Assembly (NCBI GenBank): GCA_947175645.1
Contig: CAMWNP010000005.1
Location: 1-64,000, forward strand
Length of the DNA stretch: 64,000 nt
Direction: 5' to 3'
DNA from: an uncultured Porphyromonadaceae bacterium
GTDB lineage: Bacteria > Bacteroidota > Bacteroidia > Bacteroidales > Muribaculaceae
A program made the translations under genes and the position numbers. Positions 40,001-49,688 of this stretch are shown piece by piece (position 1 is the first letter of the stretch; each line of letters starts with the position of its first letter). The notes beneath the pieces were generated by a model. It made no database searches. It was not told the origin of the DNA and worked only from the letters and a program-made list of their open reading frames with translations.

Positions 40001-41777
40001 CATCTTCGGGAAACAGCGTGTCGGCGACTTCGACCTTGATCTTGACGTGAGCACGAATTCTCGTGGAGCACTTGCTGCCAAGGCTTCGCTCAGCGTGGAT
40101 TCCGCCAAGGTTGTTTATCTCTCCGGAGTGTTGAACGACAGTAGTTCCGTGGAGCCGTTCCGTGTGGACCTGGAACTTGACCGTTTCCCGCTGAAGGTGG
40201 TTAACCCGTTCCTTCCTCCACGTACCGCCACACTGTCAGGGGCACTTTCCGGTATGATGGACGTCACCGGTGAAATGACCGCACCGCTGATGAACGGATA
40301 TATCGAGTTTGATTCCGCTCAGGCCCGCATAACCATGCTCGGATCTGACTTCTCGTTCGCTGACACCACGATTCCCGTCGACAGCAACAACATTCAGTTC
40401 AATAACTTCGCAATAACCGCATGCAATGAAAATCCGTTGACAATTAACGGTAACGTGAACATGCGTGACCTCATAAATCCCAAAATCTCGCTGAAACTCG
40501 GAGCCTCAAACATGCAGATAGTCAAGTCCGACCGTCCGCGTGGTGCCGACATTTACGGGAAAGGATTCATTGACCTGGATGCAACTGTCAAAGGTGACAT
40601 GTCGCTCCTTGATGTGGATGCCGCCCTGACCATACTCAGCGCTACAAACATCACCTACGTTATGACCGATGCGGAGTCAACCATAACGTCCCGCTCCACC
40701 GGCGACATGGTCAAGTTTGTAAACTTTGCTGACACCACTCAGGTTATCAGAGCCGACTCCATTGCTGACAACGCTATGGCTATGAATCTTAACGCAACCC
40801 TGGTAATGGAACCCGGAACTGACATCAATGTGGATCTTTCCACGGACGGCAAAAACAAGGTTTCGCTCAAAGGTAACGCCAACCTCAATTACACCATGGA
40901 TGCCATGGGCGCTGACCGTCTGGTAGGCCGATACAATATCACCGGCGGATTCGCACGCTATACACCTCCGTTCATGTCAGAGAAAAACTTTAAATTCCAG
41001 GAAGGAAGTAATGTTTCATTCACCGGAAACATGATGAACCCTCAACTGAACATCAGGGCCATTGACGACATAAAGGCAAACGTAACCCAGGAAGGACAGA
41101 ACTCACGCCTGGTGGACTTCCTTGTAATTCTAACCGTCCGTGGGACTCTTGAACAGATGGACATTGCGTTTGACCTCGCAACGGAGCAGGATATAACCAT
41201 CTCTAACGAACTCCAGTCGATGTCGGCCGAACAGCGTGCCTCCCAGGCAATGAACCTGCTGCTCTATAACATTTACACAGGTCCCGGAACAAAAGGAAAC
41301 GCAAACATAGGAGGAAACACACTCTACTCATTCCTTGAGTCGCAGATCAATTCCTGGGCAGCCAACAACATCAAGGGTGTGGATCTTTCTTTCGGCATAA
41401 ATCAGTATGACAAAACCATGAACGGAAACACTTCCACAACAACAAGTTACAGTTACAAGGTGTCAAAGAGCCTGTTCGATGACCGTTTCAAGATTGTTGT
41501 GGGGGGTAACTATTCGAACGACAACGAGAGCGATGCGGAACTCGCGGAGTCACTGATCAACGACGTTTCATTTGAATATTATATTAATCGCAACGGAACC
41601 ATGATCCTCCGAATTTTCCGCCACAATGACTTTGAAAGTATCCTTGAAGGAGAGGTGACGGAAACCGGCGTAGGTTTTGTCTACAAACGCAAGTTACGCC
41701 GTCTGGGCGATCTGTTCCGACGTTATAACAGAACACAGACCACTGTAATCCCCCAGGAGGGCAAACCAATTAACTGA
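37017..41777 (+). CDS. tamB: Translocation and assembly module protein TamB
   Basis: 1586 residues. One N-terminal membrane helix (about residues 14-36, 'FAGWVIGSLAALVIMAFVAL') anchors it in the inner membrane. The rest is a very long series of beta-strand repeats spanning the periplasm, as in AsmA-like bridge proteins. The last 300 residues are the DUF490 domain ('GRYNITGGFARYTPPFMSEKNF', 'LEQMDIAFDLATEQDITI' in parts). TamB works with an outer-membrane TamA-type barrel in envelope assembly and phospholipid transport. The partner gene follows after 2 bases. Confidence 0.93.
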   Translation: MEEKIEKKHKIRKFAGWVIGSLAALVIMAFVALYIPFVQDFAIGKVLDSVNAGGDMFITLDKARLTFPLNLRVDNLMIRQKTDTMLTAGKVRANIGLLPLFRGRVGIDDVEVDSLVYSMGNPDSVMQMKAKVTLFRLSDSSVRLSDMDIDLGEALLDGGDLNLDIRRDTTAKAVADTAAAPLQMNILAHSLVLRDVTYRMTMEGTIDSLDVALRSAALREGRIKMASQQIEVQEVELDSVDACYFTPAVSAPSQPSDSVASVPWTVQVHNISLRRSNALYATSGAIPKPGFDPAYISVNDINIEIDSLYNRGTAIRVPLRSLDATERCGVNMRAEGVFHMDSIAMHADSFNITTGFSDITLNAMMGVGDMTTDPSLPLKLDATARLAQIDLIRMFPDMEQIITSLPQYSVPEAEVSVDGTIGALNINSFVIALPRHFELTAEGTVGNVMDFDNMNADVRLGGFINNANFAKQIFLSRESRDAVNIPNLNLDGKVVMRNGVMDGNLSARTTGGKMAFNARWDNRHEKYDATMDFATFPIQSILPTVGIRNLSAQARVTGAGYDPLTKSTAIHAAIDLDSVTYNNVLYTNIVADAILLDGHADVRLTSANRDADFTLTLSGMVSPTPYDFTLNGEIRNINLQSLGMAQDKAYVNGTLTGAATFDPADNSLDAALTVVRLHCVMEPSLNMVTSDINFALHADDSLTRAEIINRDLKMTFVSPTSLDSLGARFSAAMDTLSVQLAGYNIVVPDITRTLPPFTLDLDAGRNNVINDYLQGSGQSINSASLSAVNDSTFHLDGKVLGFRTPTMKLDTITVGAKQMGKYLVLQANLDNAPGTMDNFAHVIVHGFVAGRKAGLFLRQSNLKGEMGYRIGLMTQMADSVIRLNLIPYDPIIAYKKWNINEDNFISLDLARRHLDADLMMKNDESSLHLYTEHNDSVDVQEDIILNISDIKIADWIALNPFAPKIKGDLSASVRLREDRENKAINGKGTISLSNFIFGKQRVGDFDLDLDVSTNSRGALAAKASLSVDSAKVVYLSGVLNDSSSVEPFRVDLELDRFPLKVVNPFLPPRTATLSGALSGMMDVTGEMTAPLMNGYIEFDSAQARITMLGSDFSFADTTIPVDSNNIQFNNFAITACNENPLTINGNVNMRDLINPKISLKLGASNMQIVKSDRPRGADIYGKGFIDLDATVKGDMSLLDVDAALTILSATNITYVMTDAESTITSRSTGDMVKFVNFADTTQVIRADSIADNAMAMNLNATLVMEPGTDINVDLSTDGKNKVSLKGNANLNYTMDAMGADRLVGRYNITGGFARYTPPFMSEKNFKFQEGSNVSFTGNMMNPQLNIRAIDDIKANVTQEGQNSRLVDFLVILTVRGTLEQMDIAFDLATEQDITISNELQSMSAEQRASQAMNLLLYNIYTGPGTKGNANIGGNTLYSFLESQINSWAANNIKGVDLSFGINQYDKTMNGNTSTTTSYSYKVSKSLFDDRFKIVVGGNYSNDNESDAELAESLINDVSFEYYINRNGTMILRIFRHNDFESILEGEVTETGVGFVYKRKLRRLGDLFRRYNRTQTTVIPQEGKPIN

Positions 41778-41779
41778 TT

Positions 41780-44068
41780 ATGAAACATTTCTCACTTCTG
41801 TCGCTACTCTCGCTGCTACTCCTGACGGCCGGTTGCTCCACAACCCGACGGGTCCCTGATGACGAGGTACTCTACACCGGTCTGCAAGGTGTCACTTACA
41901 ACCCTGAAGGCACCGGAAGCAAGGATCTCCCCTCGGGAATGACCGAAGGTATACATGACGCCGTTAATGTAAAGGCTAACAAATACACCTTCACACCCAA
42001 ACTGCGTATTCCGTTCGGGCTTTGGGTCTACAACAACATGAACCCGGATTCAAAAGGACTGAAAGGATGGTTCTACCGGAAATTCGCTTCGGAGCCAATC
42101 CTTGTCAGCGACGTACGCCCTGAGGTCAGGACAAAAATGATCGATGAGATTCTCGATAACAACGGCTACTTCCGGGGCTACGCCGACTATACCCTCAATC
42201 AGGGAAGGAACAAGAAAAAGGGTTCGCTGACCTACACCGTAGTTACAGGTCCCGCCTATACGCTTGACTCCATTCAGTTACTGCCTGACACATGCAATCT
42301 CTCTCATCTGATTGATTCTGTGGCTATACGTGACCCTTATCTCCGCCCCGGAAGCCGCTATTGCACAGACTCCCTGTCAGTGGTCCGTAACCGTATCACC
42401 AACTCTCTCCGCAACAGAGGATACTACTATTTTCGTCCTGAATATATAGAATATCTCGCTGACAGTATTCAGAATCCCGAACATATCAGCCTCCGTCTGA
42501 CACTCGCCGAAAATACCCCTAAGATGGCTCGTGAACGATGGAAAACCGGTAACGTCACAATTTATGCCTTCAGGGCTGACGGTGGCGGTACTCCTGACAC
42601 TATACCAACACGTAGAGGCACAATCATTCAGATGCAGCCTTCCCGACTACGCCACGAGATAATCCCTGAATGTGTAAGGTTCCGTGAAGGACAGTATCTT
42701 TCGGCACGGTCAATGGATGTCACCCAGACCAGGTTGTCCCGACTGGGTATTTTCAACGCTATCTCAATCGATGTGGCTCCGGATTCGCTCGCCAAGGAAC
42801 CCACACTTGACATTGCGGTTTCTTGTACCTTTGACATACCGCTTGAAGCGAGTGTCGAGGTTAACGCCACCTCAAAATCCAATTCCTACATTGGTCCCGG
42901 ACTGACGTTCAATGTAACTAACCGCAACCTTTTCGGTGGCGGCGAGCAATTGAACGTTGCGCTCACCGGCTCCTATGAATGGCAGACAGGTACGTCAGGC
43001 GGTAAACACTCATCGGTTTTCAACTCCTATGAAATCGGTGTCAACGGGTCGCTCGCATTTCCGCGTCTGATTGCGCCAAAGTTCATTCCACGTCGTAACC
43101 GTAACCTCAACTGGACACGTTTCACTCTCGGTGCCGACCTTCTTAACCGTCCCCACTATTTCAAACTCGCACGGTTCAATACATCCGTGAACTATGACTG
43201 GAATCCCTCACGTTACAGTACGGCGACTTTCACACCATTCAAACTGACCTACACTAAACTGATGCACACCACTCCGGAGTTCGATTCAATCACAGCCGCA
43301 AACAAGGCAATTGCACTGTCGTTCCGGTCGCAATTCATACCGTCGCTGGGCTACTCCTACAGTTATAACCGCAACTTCGGACGTGATAACCAGTTCTCAT
43401 GGAATTTCTCGGTCATGGAAGCGGGTAACCTTTTCTGGAGCATATATGAACTGTGCGGAAAGAAAGGTGAGAAAACTCTTTTCGGCACACCATTCTCACA
43501 ATTCGTGAAGGGTACGACCCAAGTTGTTTACGGACGTCGTCTGAGCGGTGACAACTGGCTTGTCAGCAGGGCAGCCGTAGGAGCCGCGCATGCCTATGGA
43601 AATGCCACTGAAGTGCCTTACGCCGAGCAGTTCTATGTGGGTGGTGCAAACTCTATCCGTGCCTTCACCGTCCGCTCGCTCGGCCCCGGAAGTTATCATC
43701 CACCGGTCAACACTGAAAACGGATATTTCGATCAGACAGGTACATTCAAGTTTGAGTTCAACATTGAATATCGGTTCCCCATCTTCGGTCCCGTCCATGG
43801 TGCCACTTTCATTGACTCCGGTAATGTATGGCTGCTCAAAAATGACCCCGCACGTCCCGGTGGAGAACTTAAAGCATCCACATTCTTCAAGGACCTTGCC
43901 CTCGGCACAGGTGCCGGTCTACGTCTCGACCTATCCATGATTGTGGTCCGCGCTGACCTCGGTGTGGGTATCCATGCTCCCTATGACACCGGGAAGAAAG
44001 GATATTACAATATGGAATCTTTCAAGAAATCACTCGCTTTCCACCTCGCTATAGGTTACCCCTTCTGA
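41780..44068 (+). CDS. tamL: TamL, lipoprotein-type TamA/BamA outer-membrane assembly factor
   Basis: 762 residues of the Omp85 superfamily. Unlike proteobacterial TamA it starts with a lipoprotein signal, 'LLTAGC', with Cys19 lipidated, the form found in Bacteroidetes and called TamL. POTRA-like domains cover residues about 25-345. The rest is the 16-strand barrel with 'GSANSIRAF'-type motif ('YVGGANSIRAFTVRSLGPG') near residue 620 and a C-terminal strand ending 'AIGYPF', the aromatic terminus of outer-membrane barrels. It is coupled with tamB upstream. Confidence 0.92.
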   Translation: MKHFSLLSLLSLLLLTAGCSTTRRVPDDEVLYTGLQGVTYNPEGTGSKDLPSGMTEGIHDAVNVKANKYTFTPKLRIPFGLWVYNNMNPDSKGLKGWFYRKFASEPILVSDVRPEVRTKMIDEILDNNGYFRGYADYTLNQGRNKKKGSLTYTVVTGPAYTLDSIQLLPDTCNLSHLIDSVAIRDPYLRPGSRYCTDSLSVVRNRITNSLRNRGYYYFRPEYIEYLADSIQNPEHISLRLTLAENTPKMARERWKTGNVTIYAFRADGGGTPDTIPTRRGTIIQMQPSRLRHEIIPECVRFREGQYLSARSMDVTQTRLSRLGIFNAISIDVAPDSLAKEPTLDIAVSCTFDIPLEASVEVNATSKSNSYIGPGLTFNVTNRNLFGGGEQLNVALTGSYEWQTGTSGGKHSSVFNSYEIGVNGSLAFPRLIAPKFIPRRNRNLNWTRFTLGADLLNRPHYFKLARFNTSVNYDWNPSRYSTATFTPFKLTYTKLMHTTPEFDSITAANKAIALSFRSQFIPSLGYSYSYNRNFGRDNQFSWNFSVMEAGNLFWSIYELCGKKGEKTLFGTPFSQFVKGTTQVVYGRRLSGDNWLVSRAAVGAAHAYGNATEVPYAEQFYVGGANSIRAFTVRSLGPGSYHPPVNTENGYFDQTGTFKFEFNIEYRFPIFGPVHGATFIDSGNVWLLKNDPARPGGELKASTFFKDLALGTGAGLRLDLSMIVVRADLGVGIHAPYDTGKKGYYNMESFKKSLAFHLAIGYPF

Positions 44069-44232
44069 TGCGAGTCCGTATCAACTCATCACCCTACCAT
44101 ATTGCAAATTTCAAGATTACTTGTCAAGAAAGAGAGTTGTCAGACATTTTCCATACGTGACAACATATTCCGGATTTTGTATTTTTGTCATCTTTTGCTT
44201 TTCTTTGCAATATAAACCTGAAAAGATTGAAT

Positions 44233-45015
44233 ATGAAGAAACTTATAATAACCTTTGCCCTATTTCTCAGTTGGATGGCAATGTTCGGCTGGGGACAGAA
44301 AGGTCATGATGTGGTGACCTATATAGCCGAACAGCACTTAACCCCGACTACACGTGCAGCCGTGGACTCTATCCTTGACGGACGTTCTATTGTCTACTGG
44401 GCGAACTGGCTTGATAACGCAAGCCACACCCCTGAATATGCCTATACAAAAACGTGGCATTACAAGAACGTCAATGCTGACGAAACATATCTCACGGCAC
44501 TGGCTAACCCTGCGGGTGATGCAGTCACGGCAATAAAGGCCCAACTTGAATTGCTTAACTCGGGAGAGGCTTCCAAGCCACAGGCTGAACTGGCAATGAA
44601 AATTCTTGTTCATGTGGTTGGCGATCTCCACATGCCGCTCCACATGGGGCATGCATCTGACCTCGGTGGAAACCGCATAAAGGTGAAATATTTCGGACGT
44701 GACAAGAATCTGCACTCCGTATGGGACACTGACCTGGTGGAGTCAGCACACAAATGGAGCCATTCGGAATGGCAGTATCAGATTGACCGGCTGTCACCCG
44801 AAGCGCAGCAGAAAGTTGTTGATGGCAATATAGATGACTGGGCACAAGAAACAATAAAAGTTGCCGGGGAAGTCTACAAAGCAACTCCGGAGGGTACTAA
44901 CCTCTCATTCAATGAAGTTGCCAAATGGACCCCCGTCATTGAAAAACAGTTGCTCGCCGCCGGTCTCCGTCTGGCCCACCTCCTGAACCTGACATTCGAT
45001 CCTGCCTACAACTGA
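44233..45015 (+). CDS. S1/P1-family nuclease
   Basis: 260 residues from the ATG at 44233, which gives a good signal peptide; a longer frame starts at 44185. Cleavage before Trp20 ('WGQKGHDVV') would leave the N-terminal Trp that binds zinc in S1/P1 nucleases. Other zinc ligands are seen in 'WANWLD' near residue 65, 'HYKNVN' near 84, and 'HVVGDLHMPLHMG...LGGN' near 135-160 with 'LHSVWD'. It degrades single-stranded nucleic acid or 3'-nucleotides outside the cytoplasm. After its stop codon the same frame continues open for 30 more codons (see 45016-45108). Confidence 0.92.
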   Translation: MKKLIITFALFLSWMAMFGWGQKGHDVVTYIAEQHLTPTTRAAVDSILDGRSIVYWANWLDNASHTPEYAYTKTWHYKNVNADETYLTALANPAGDAVTAIKAQLELLNSGEASKPQAELAMKILVHVVGDLHMPLHMGHASDLGGNRIKVKYFGRDKNLHSVWDTDLVESAHKWSHSEWQYQIDRLSPEAQQKVVDGNIDDWAQETIKVAGEVYKATPEGTNLSFNEVAKWTPVIEKQLLAAGLRLAHLLNLTFDPAYN

Positions 45016-45108
45016 TTACCCATCATTCTGGAACTCACCGAGTGGGCTCAGAACAACATGAAGACCATCATGGAGCACCGTCGTCTCAGTGAATCGGCAG
45101 AAGTCTAA
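45016..45108 (+). pseudogene. 30-codon in-frame coding-like remnant
   Basis: After the nuclease TGA, the same frame encodes 30 residues (LPIILELTEWAQNNMKTIM, then EHRRLSESAEV) to a TAA at 45106-45108. Base composition and amino-acid use look like a genuine gene C-terminus. Nuclease homologues normally end where the TGA lies, so this may be the tail of a lost gene joined in frame, or a readthrough extension. Source gene not identified. Confidence 0.45.
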
Positions 45109-45110
45109 AG

Positions 45111-45234
45111 ACGGTGTGTCATAATAAGCCATCCGCGTCGTTGCTTTCGGAATTTGGCTTCGGTCACATACTGGGGTATGCTCCCGTCAGCCTCATCCTC
45201 AGCGCCTTGCATCTGACTTGTTTTGACAAACCTT
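45111..45234 (+). repeat. Dispersed repeat, copy 3
   Basis: About 124 bases, same family as 2175-2300 and 10005-10130. Internal stem CATAC-TGGG-GTATG: the stem is kept, the loop is changed. It begins 2 bases after the stop of the 30-codon remnant and ends at a terminator hairpin. Confidence 0.8.
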
Positions 45235-45275
45235 AAGAGGGTGTGTCAAAATTTTTCATTTCGACACACCCTCTT
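45235..45275. terminator. Terminator hairpin attached to repeat copy 3
   Basis: A perfect 13-bp stem, AAGAGGGTGTGTC and GACACACCCTCTT, with a 15-base loop, almost the same as at 10131-10165. It lies between the convergent nuclease and RND pump genes and can serve both. Confidence 0.75.
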
Positions 45276-45293
45276 ATTCCTGTGATAATTTAA

Positions 45294-48200
45294 TTATACT
45301 GTTGTGTCATCTGTCCGGGAGTCCGATTGAGATTTATCGGTCTCTGACGCGGCACCCGGTGCCACCCCTCCGTTAAAGAATTTAACCAGATATTTCTCGC
45401 CGAACCGCTGCAGAAGTTCCCAGAAGTTTGGCACGAAAAGCGTTCCTACAATGGCGTTGACAAGCATACCGAATACAACCGCCGTACCCAGCGCCAGACG
45501 GCTTCCTGCGCCGGCTCCTGTAGCGAACAGCATAGGCAGGACACCGAACACGAAGGCCAGCGCCGTCATCATTATGGGACGGAAACGAACCTCACCGGCA
45601 TGGAGCGCGGCATCGCGTATGCTCTGTCCCTGCTTTCGGTAGTCCATGGCGTATTCAACAATCAGGATGGCGTTCTTGGCCGATAGTCCGAGAAGAAGGA
45701 TGATGCCGATCTGAGTGTAGATGCTTATGCTCTGCGACATGAAGATACATCCTATGATGGCTCCCAGAATGGCTGTCGGCATAGAGATTACAACCGCGAT
45801 GGGATCAGTCCAACTTTCATATTGGGCGGCGAGAACAAGAATTGTTATTATGACCGCGAATATGAGAACCATACTGACGGTAGTCCCTGACTGAGACTCC
45901 TGGTAGGCCTCGCCGGTCCATGCGTATGAGAAGTTCTCTCCCAGAGTCTCCCGGACAATCTCTTCCATAGCCTTGATGCCGTCACTTGAACTGACGCCTT
46001 TGGCCGGATTAGCGGTCAACGCCGCTGTATTATACATGTTATAGCGACTTACTGACGGCTCTCCCATTGACGGTACTATACGGCTGAACGCCGAGAACGG
46101 AACCATGTCGCCGTAACTGTTGCGCACGCTCAGTTTCATCACATCCTCAGGGTCACGGCGTGAAGCACCCGAGCCGCTGATGTTAACCTGATATACGCGG
46201 TTGAATTCCACGAAGTCATTAACATAACTTGTACCCATGAAAGAGGACAGCGCACTGTAGACATCCTCCAGTACAAGTCCGTGGAGTTTAACCTTGTCAC
46301 GGTCCACCTCAAGGTTAAACTGAGGAACTGTTCCGCGATAAAGTGAGGTTACAGAAGATATGCGGGAATCTTTTTCCGCCGCTTCCTGCACTGCCTTCAG
46401 CGCCTGCTGGATCTGTTCGGCACCAAGATTACGGATGTCAAGAAGTTGCATCTCCAGACCTGACGAATTGCCAAGCCCCGGTATGGCGGGAGGATTGACA
46501 GAGAAGATTTCGGCCTCCTGGAACTGTGAGGAAATTTCATCAACCTTTGCCATGACTCCGTTAACATCTTCACCCTTACCCTTGCGCTCGCTCCATGGTT
46601 TGAGCACCACGAACATCGATGCCCCGTCGCTTCCTGAGCCACCGCCCATCATTGACATGCCGGCCACGGAAAGGACATCCTTGACTTCAGGCAATTCCTT
46701 TATTTTGTCAGCAAGAGCATTCGTAATCTTGTCCGTACGGTCAAGCGCGGCCCCCGTGGGCAACTGTATCGAAGTCATGAAGTAGCCCATATCCTCCTGA
46801 GGCAGATAGGATGTCGGCCATTTCATAAATCCCCAGAAAGCCAGCCCGGTCAGGGCGAGATAGATCATGATAGCCACAGCCGGGCGTTTCAGGAATCCTC
46901 CTACTATCTTCATGTAGACAGCCACTGTTTTGCCGAATCCCTTGTTGAACCAGCGGTAGAGGAAGAAGTCGCTCTCTTTGGTGGGGCGGAGGAAAAGTGC
47001 GCACATGGCGGGGGTGAATGTCAGTGCGTTGAACCCGGAGAAAGCCGTACTGACGGCAATGGTCAGTGCGAACTGCTTGTAGAGTTCACCCGTGATTCCG
47101 CTTATGAAGGCGGTGGGAATGAACACTGAAAGCAACACCAGGACTTCCCCGATTACAGGACCCTGGATTTCCTGCATTGACTGATAAATGGCCTGTCTCC
47201 CCTTGATTTTCCCCTCATCCAGAATACGGGAGCAGTTCTCCACCACCACTATGGCGTCATCCACCACTATGGCTATGGCCAGTACGAGTCCGAACAGCGT
47301 CAGTGTGTTGAGTGAGAAACCAAGCAGTTTCATCACGGCAAATGTGGCTATCAGCGATACAGGGATAGTCAGCATGGGAATGATAACGGCACGCCAACTC
47401 TGAAGGAATATCAGTATGACTACCATCACTATAAGGGTGGTCTCAAGGAATGTCACAAGCAGTTCGTCGATAGAACTGGAAACGAAATCCGTAGTATTAA
47501 GTATTATACGGTAATGTACCCCCTCAGGGAAATATTCGGCAAGTTCATCAAGCCTTTTTTCAACCCGTTTGGCAACGTCCAGAGCATTTGCACCGGGCAA
47601 CTGGTTGATTCCTATAAGCCCGGCCTCATCACCGTTTACGCGTGACACCTGCGAGTAACTGTCCGATCCAAGTTCCACTGTGGCCACATCCTTGAGCCGG
47701 AGCATTGATCCGTCCTCGTCGGCGCGGAGAACGATGTTTGAGAATTGCTCGGCATCTTTCAGTCGACCCTGTGTGGTCAGTGTCACCTGGAATTCCTGAT
47801 TCTCGGAGATGGGAGGGGCACCGATGCTGCCGGCTGAAACTTCCATGTTTTGTGACTGGATGGCACTCATCACATCGGACGGGTTTATGTTGCGCACACG
47901 CATTTTCTCGGGATTGAGCCATACGCGCATGCTGTATTCGCCTGCACCGAAAGCGTTTACGCCACCAACACCCTCCACGCGTGAGAGTTCGTCAACAATG
48001 TTGAGTTTGGCATAGTTGGTCAGATAAAGCGAGTTATAGCGGTCCGGATCATCTGACTCCAGGGCTATGAACAGGATGGTGTTTGTTGATTCCGACATCA
48101 CCGAAACCCCCTGCTGCTTAACCGCGGAGGGGAGCGATGCCTCAGCCATTGATATACGGTTCTGAACCTTTACTGCGGCCATGTCAAGGTCTGTACCCAC

Positions 48201-48488
48201 TTCAAAGGTTATGGTCAGTGAGTACGTGCCGTCGGAACTGGCGTCGGAACTCATGTACATCATCCCTTCCACACCGTTTACCTGCTCTTCAATGGGAACA
48301 CCTATGGTTTTGGCTACTGTTTCAGCATCCGCGCCCGGATAGGTTGCGGAAACCCTCACTGTGGGAGGTGTGATGTCAGGGAACTGCGCCACCGGCAGAG
48401 ATGTCAGTGTCAGCAGGCCTGCCAATACCATCGCTATGGCAATGACAATGGCGAAGATAGGACGGTTGATAAAGAACTTCGAGAACAT
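45294..48488 (-). CDS. RND multidrug efflux pump, inner-membrane subunit (AcrB/HAE1 type)
   Basis: 1064 residues, full length. The start '[20 protein letters not shown]' and the pattern of one helix, large porter loop, and five further helices twice over are those of AcrB-like pumps. The proton-relay pair lies in '[20 protein letters not shown]', the two Asp residues corresponding to D407/D408 of AcrB. It exports drugs, bile salts or dyes using proton motive force. It is the last gene of a TolC-adaptor-pump operon, 5 bases after the adaptor gene. Confidence 0.95.
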   Translation of the reverse strand: MFSKFFINRPIFAIVIAIAMVLAGLLTLTSLPVAQFPDITPPTVRVSATYPGADAETVAKTIGVPIEEQVNGVEGMMYMSSDASSDGTYSLTITFEVGTDLDMAAVKVQNRISMAEASLPSAVKQQGVSVMSESTNTILFIALESDDPDRYNSLYLTNYAKLNIVDELSRVEGVGGVNAFGAGEYSMRVWLNPEKMRVRNINPSDVMSAIQSQNMEVSAGSIGAPPISENQEFQVTLTTQGRLKDAEQFSNIVLRADEDGSMLRLKDVATVELGSDSYSQVSRVNGDEAGLIGINQLPGANALDVAKRVEKRLDELAEYFPEGVHYRIILNTTDFVSSSIDELLVTFLETTLIVMVVILIFLQSWRAVIIPMLTIPVSLIATFAVMKLLGFSLNTLTLFGLVLAIAIVVDDAIVVVENCSRILDEGKIKGRQAIYQSMQEIQGPVIGEVLVLLSVFIPTAFISGITGELYKQFALTIAVSTAFSGFNALTFTPAMCALFLRPTKESDFFLYRWFNKGFGKTVAVYMKIVGGFLKRPAVAIMIYLALTGLAFWGFMKWPTSYLPQEDMGYFMTSIQLPTGAALDRTDKITNALADKIKELPEVKDVLSVAGMSMMGGGSGSDGASMFVVLKPWSERKGKGEDVNGVMAKVDEISSQFQEAEIFSVNPPAIPGLGNSSGLEMQLLDIRNLGAEQIQQALKAVQEAAEKDSRISSVTSLYRGTVPQFNLEVDRDKVKLHGLVLEDVYSALSSFMGTSYVNDFVEFNRVYQVNISGSGASRRDPEDVMKLSVRNSYGDMVPFSAFSRIVPSMGEPSVSRYNMYNTAALTANPAKGVSSSDGIKAMEEIVRETLGENFSYAWTGEAYQESQSGTTVSMVLIFAVIITILVLAAQYESWTDPIAVVISMPTAILGAIIGCIFMSQSISIYTQIGIILLLGLSAKNAILIVEYAMDYRKQGQSIRDAALHAGEVRFRPIMMTALAFVFGVLPMLFATGAGAGSRLALGTAVVFGMLVNAIVGTLFVPNFWELLQRFGEKYLVKFFNGGVAPGAASETDKSQSDSRTDDTTV

Positions 48489-48493
48489 CCTGA

Positions 48494-49636
48494 TTATTCT
48501 TTAACGGGTTTTACTTTCATTCCCTCACGCACTTTGAGCAATGCTTTGGTGACATAACGTGTGCCGGGCTTGACCCCGGAGGTGACAACACGCAGGGTGT
48601 CGGCATAGAGATCCCCCACGGTGATGGGAGTGTAGACAACCTCGTTGGAGTCGTTGACCGTGTAGATGTATTTGCCTAACTGGTTGGTGGCTATCGAGGC
48701 ATCCTTGACAAGCATTGCCTTCGGCTCGAATTTGTAGGGAAGATCGATTGTCGCATACATGCCGTTGCGGAGTTCTCCGTAAGGGTTGTTGACTGAAGCC
48801 TGCAGTTTAAGGGTACCGGTGCTCTCATCAACGTTAGGCGACATGTAGGTTAGATTGCCGGTGTATTTATGTGGGAGTGTATCGGAGAAGTTTACCGGGA
48901 TGGCTGTATAGTCAATTCTGTGGCGTCCGTTTTCGTTGTTGAACATACGCAGCACGGCAGCGTCCTCAATGTAGAAGTTTGCGCTCATTACGTCATCCTG
49001 ATAGATTGTTGCCAGCACTTCACCGCTCCCTGCGCTGAGGTATGCCCCCACGGAAGGTCCTGACGAGGTTATGTGACCGCTCATCGGTGCGGTGATGGTG
49101 CAGTATCCGAGGTTGGTGATTGCCGTCTGCAACTGGGCCTTCGCATTCGCTACCGCCGCCTCGCTCTCCTGCAGGGCGTTCTTTGCCTGGGCCACCTCTA
49201 TCTGTGCCACGGCATCGCTGAGCAACGCTTTCGCCATTGCGTCATAATGGGTCCGCGCATATTCCATATTGCTTTCTGCAGTGGCCAGTTGGGCGCGTGC
49301 CTGCTGCACCGCGTTTCTGTACTGCGTATCCTCAATGGAGAACAGTATCTGTCCGGCCTTGACAAGGTCGCCTCCGCTGAAATAAGTTTTTACCAGATTC
49401 CCTGATGCACGTGGAACAAGGTCAACGTGGTTCTTTGCCGTCACGGTTCCGGGATAAGTCTTATACAGGGTAATGGAATCCGTCAGAACTTCCGCCACCG
49501 CTATCTCAGGAATCGTAGCGGAATCTGATGTTGCGGTTCCATGACCGCATGAGCAAAGTGACATCACGACACCCGCCGACAGAATGATATTCTTTGCTGA
49601 TGCTCCTTTGAGCATCCGGTAACTGTTTGTGTGCAT
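48494..49636 (-). CDS. RND efflux periplasmic adaptor (membrane fusion protein)
   Basis: 380 residues with a lipoprotein signal ('SLCSC', about residue 30). The lipoyl half-motif '[29 protein letters not shown]' (split around residues 70-98) is followed by a coiled-coil hairpin rich in Ala/Gln ('[21 protein letters not shown]') and the second lipoyl half '[10 protein letters not shown]', then beta-barrel and proximal domains. It joins the RND pump to the outer-membrane channel. An internal Met seven residues in is an alternative start. Confidence 0.93.
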   Translation of the reverse strand: MHTNSYRMLKGASAKNIILSAGVVMSLCSCGHGTATSDSATIPEIAVAEVLTDSITLYKTYPGTVTAKNHVDLVPRASGNLVKTYFSGGDLVKAGQILFSIEDTQYRNAVQQARAQLATAESNMEYARTHYDAMAKALLSDAVAQIEVAQAKNALQESEAAVANAKAQLQTAITNLGYCTITAPMSGHITSSGPSVGAYLSAGSGEVLATIYQDDVMSANFYIEDAAVLRMFNNENGRHRIDYTAIPVNFSDTLPHKYTGNLTYMSPNVDESTGTLKLQASVNNPYGELRNGMYATIDLPYKFEPKAMLVKDASIATNQLGKYIYTVNDSNEVVYTPITVGDLYADTLRVVTSGVKPGTRYVTKALLKVREGMKVKPVKE

Positions 49637-49688
49637 ACTCTTTATCTGGTTGTTTGTTTATTGCAGGTAATTTTGATTCTATCCGGGA

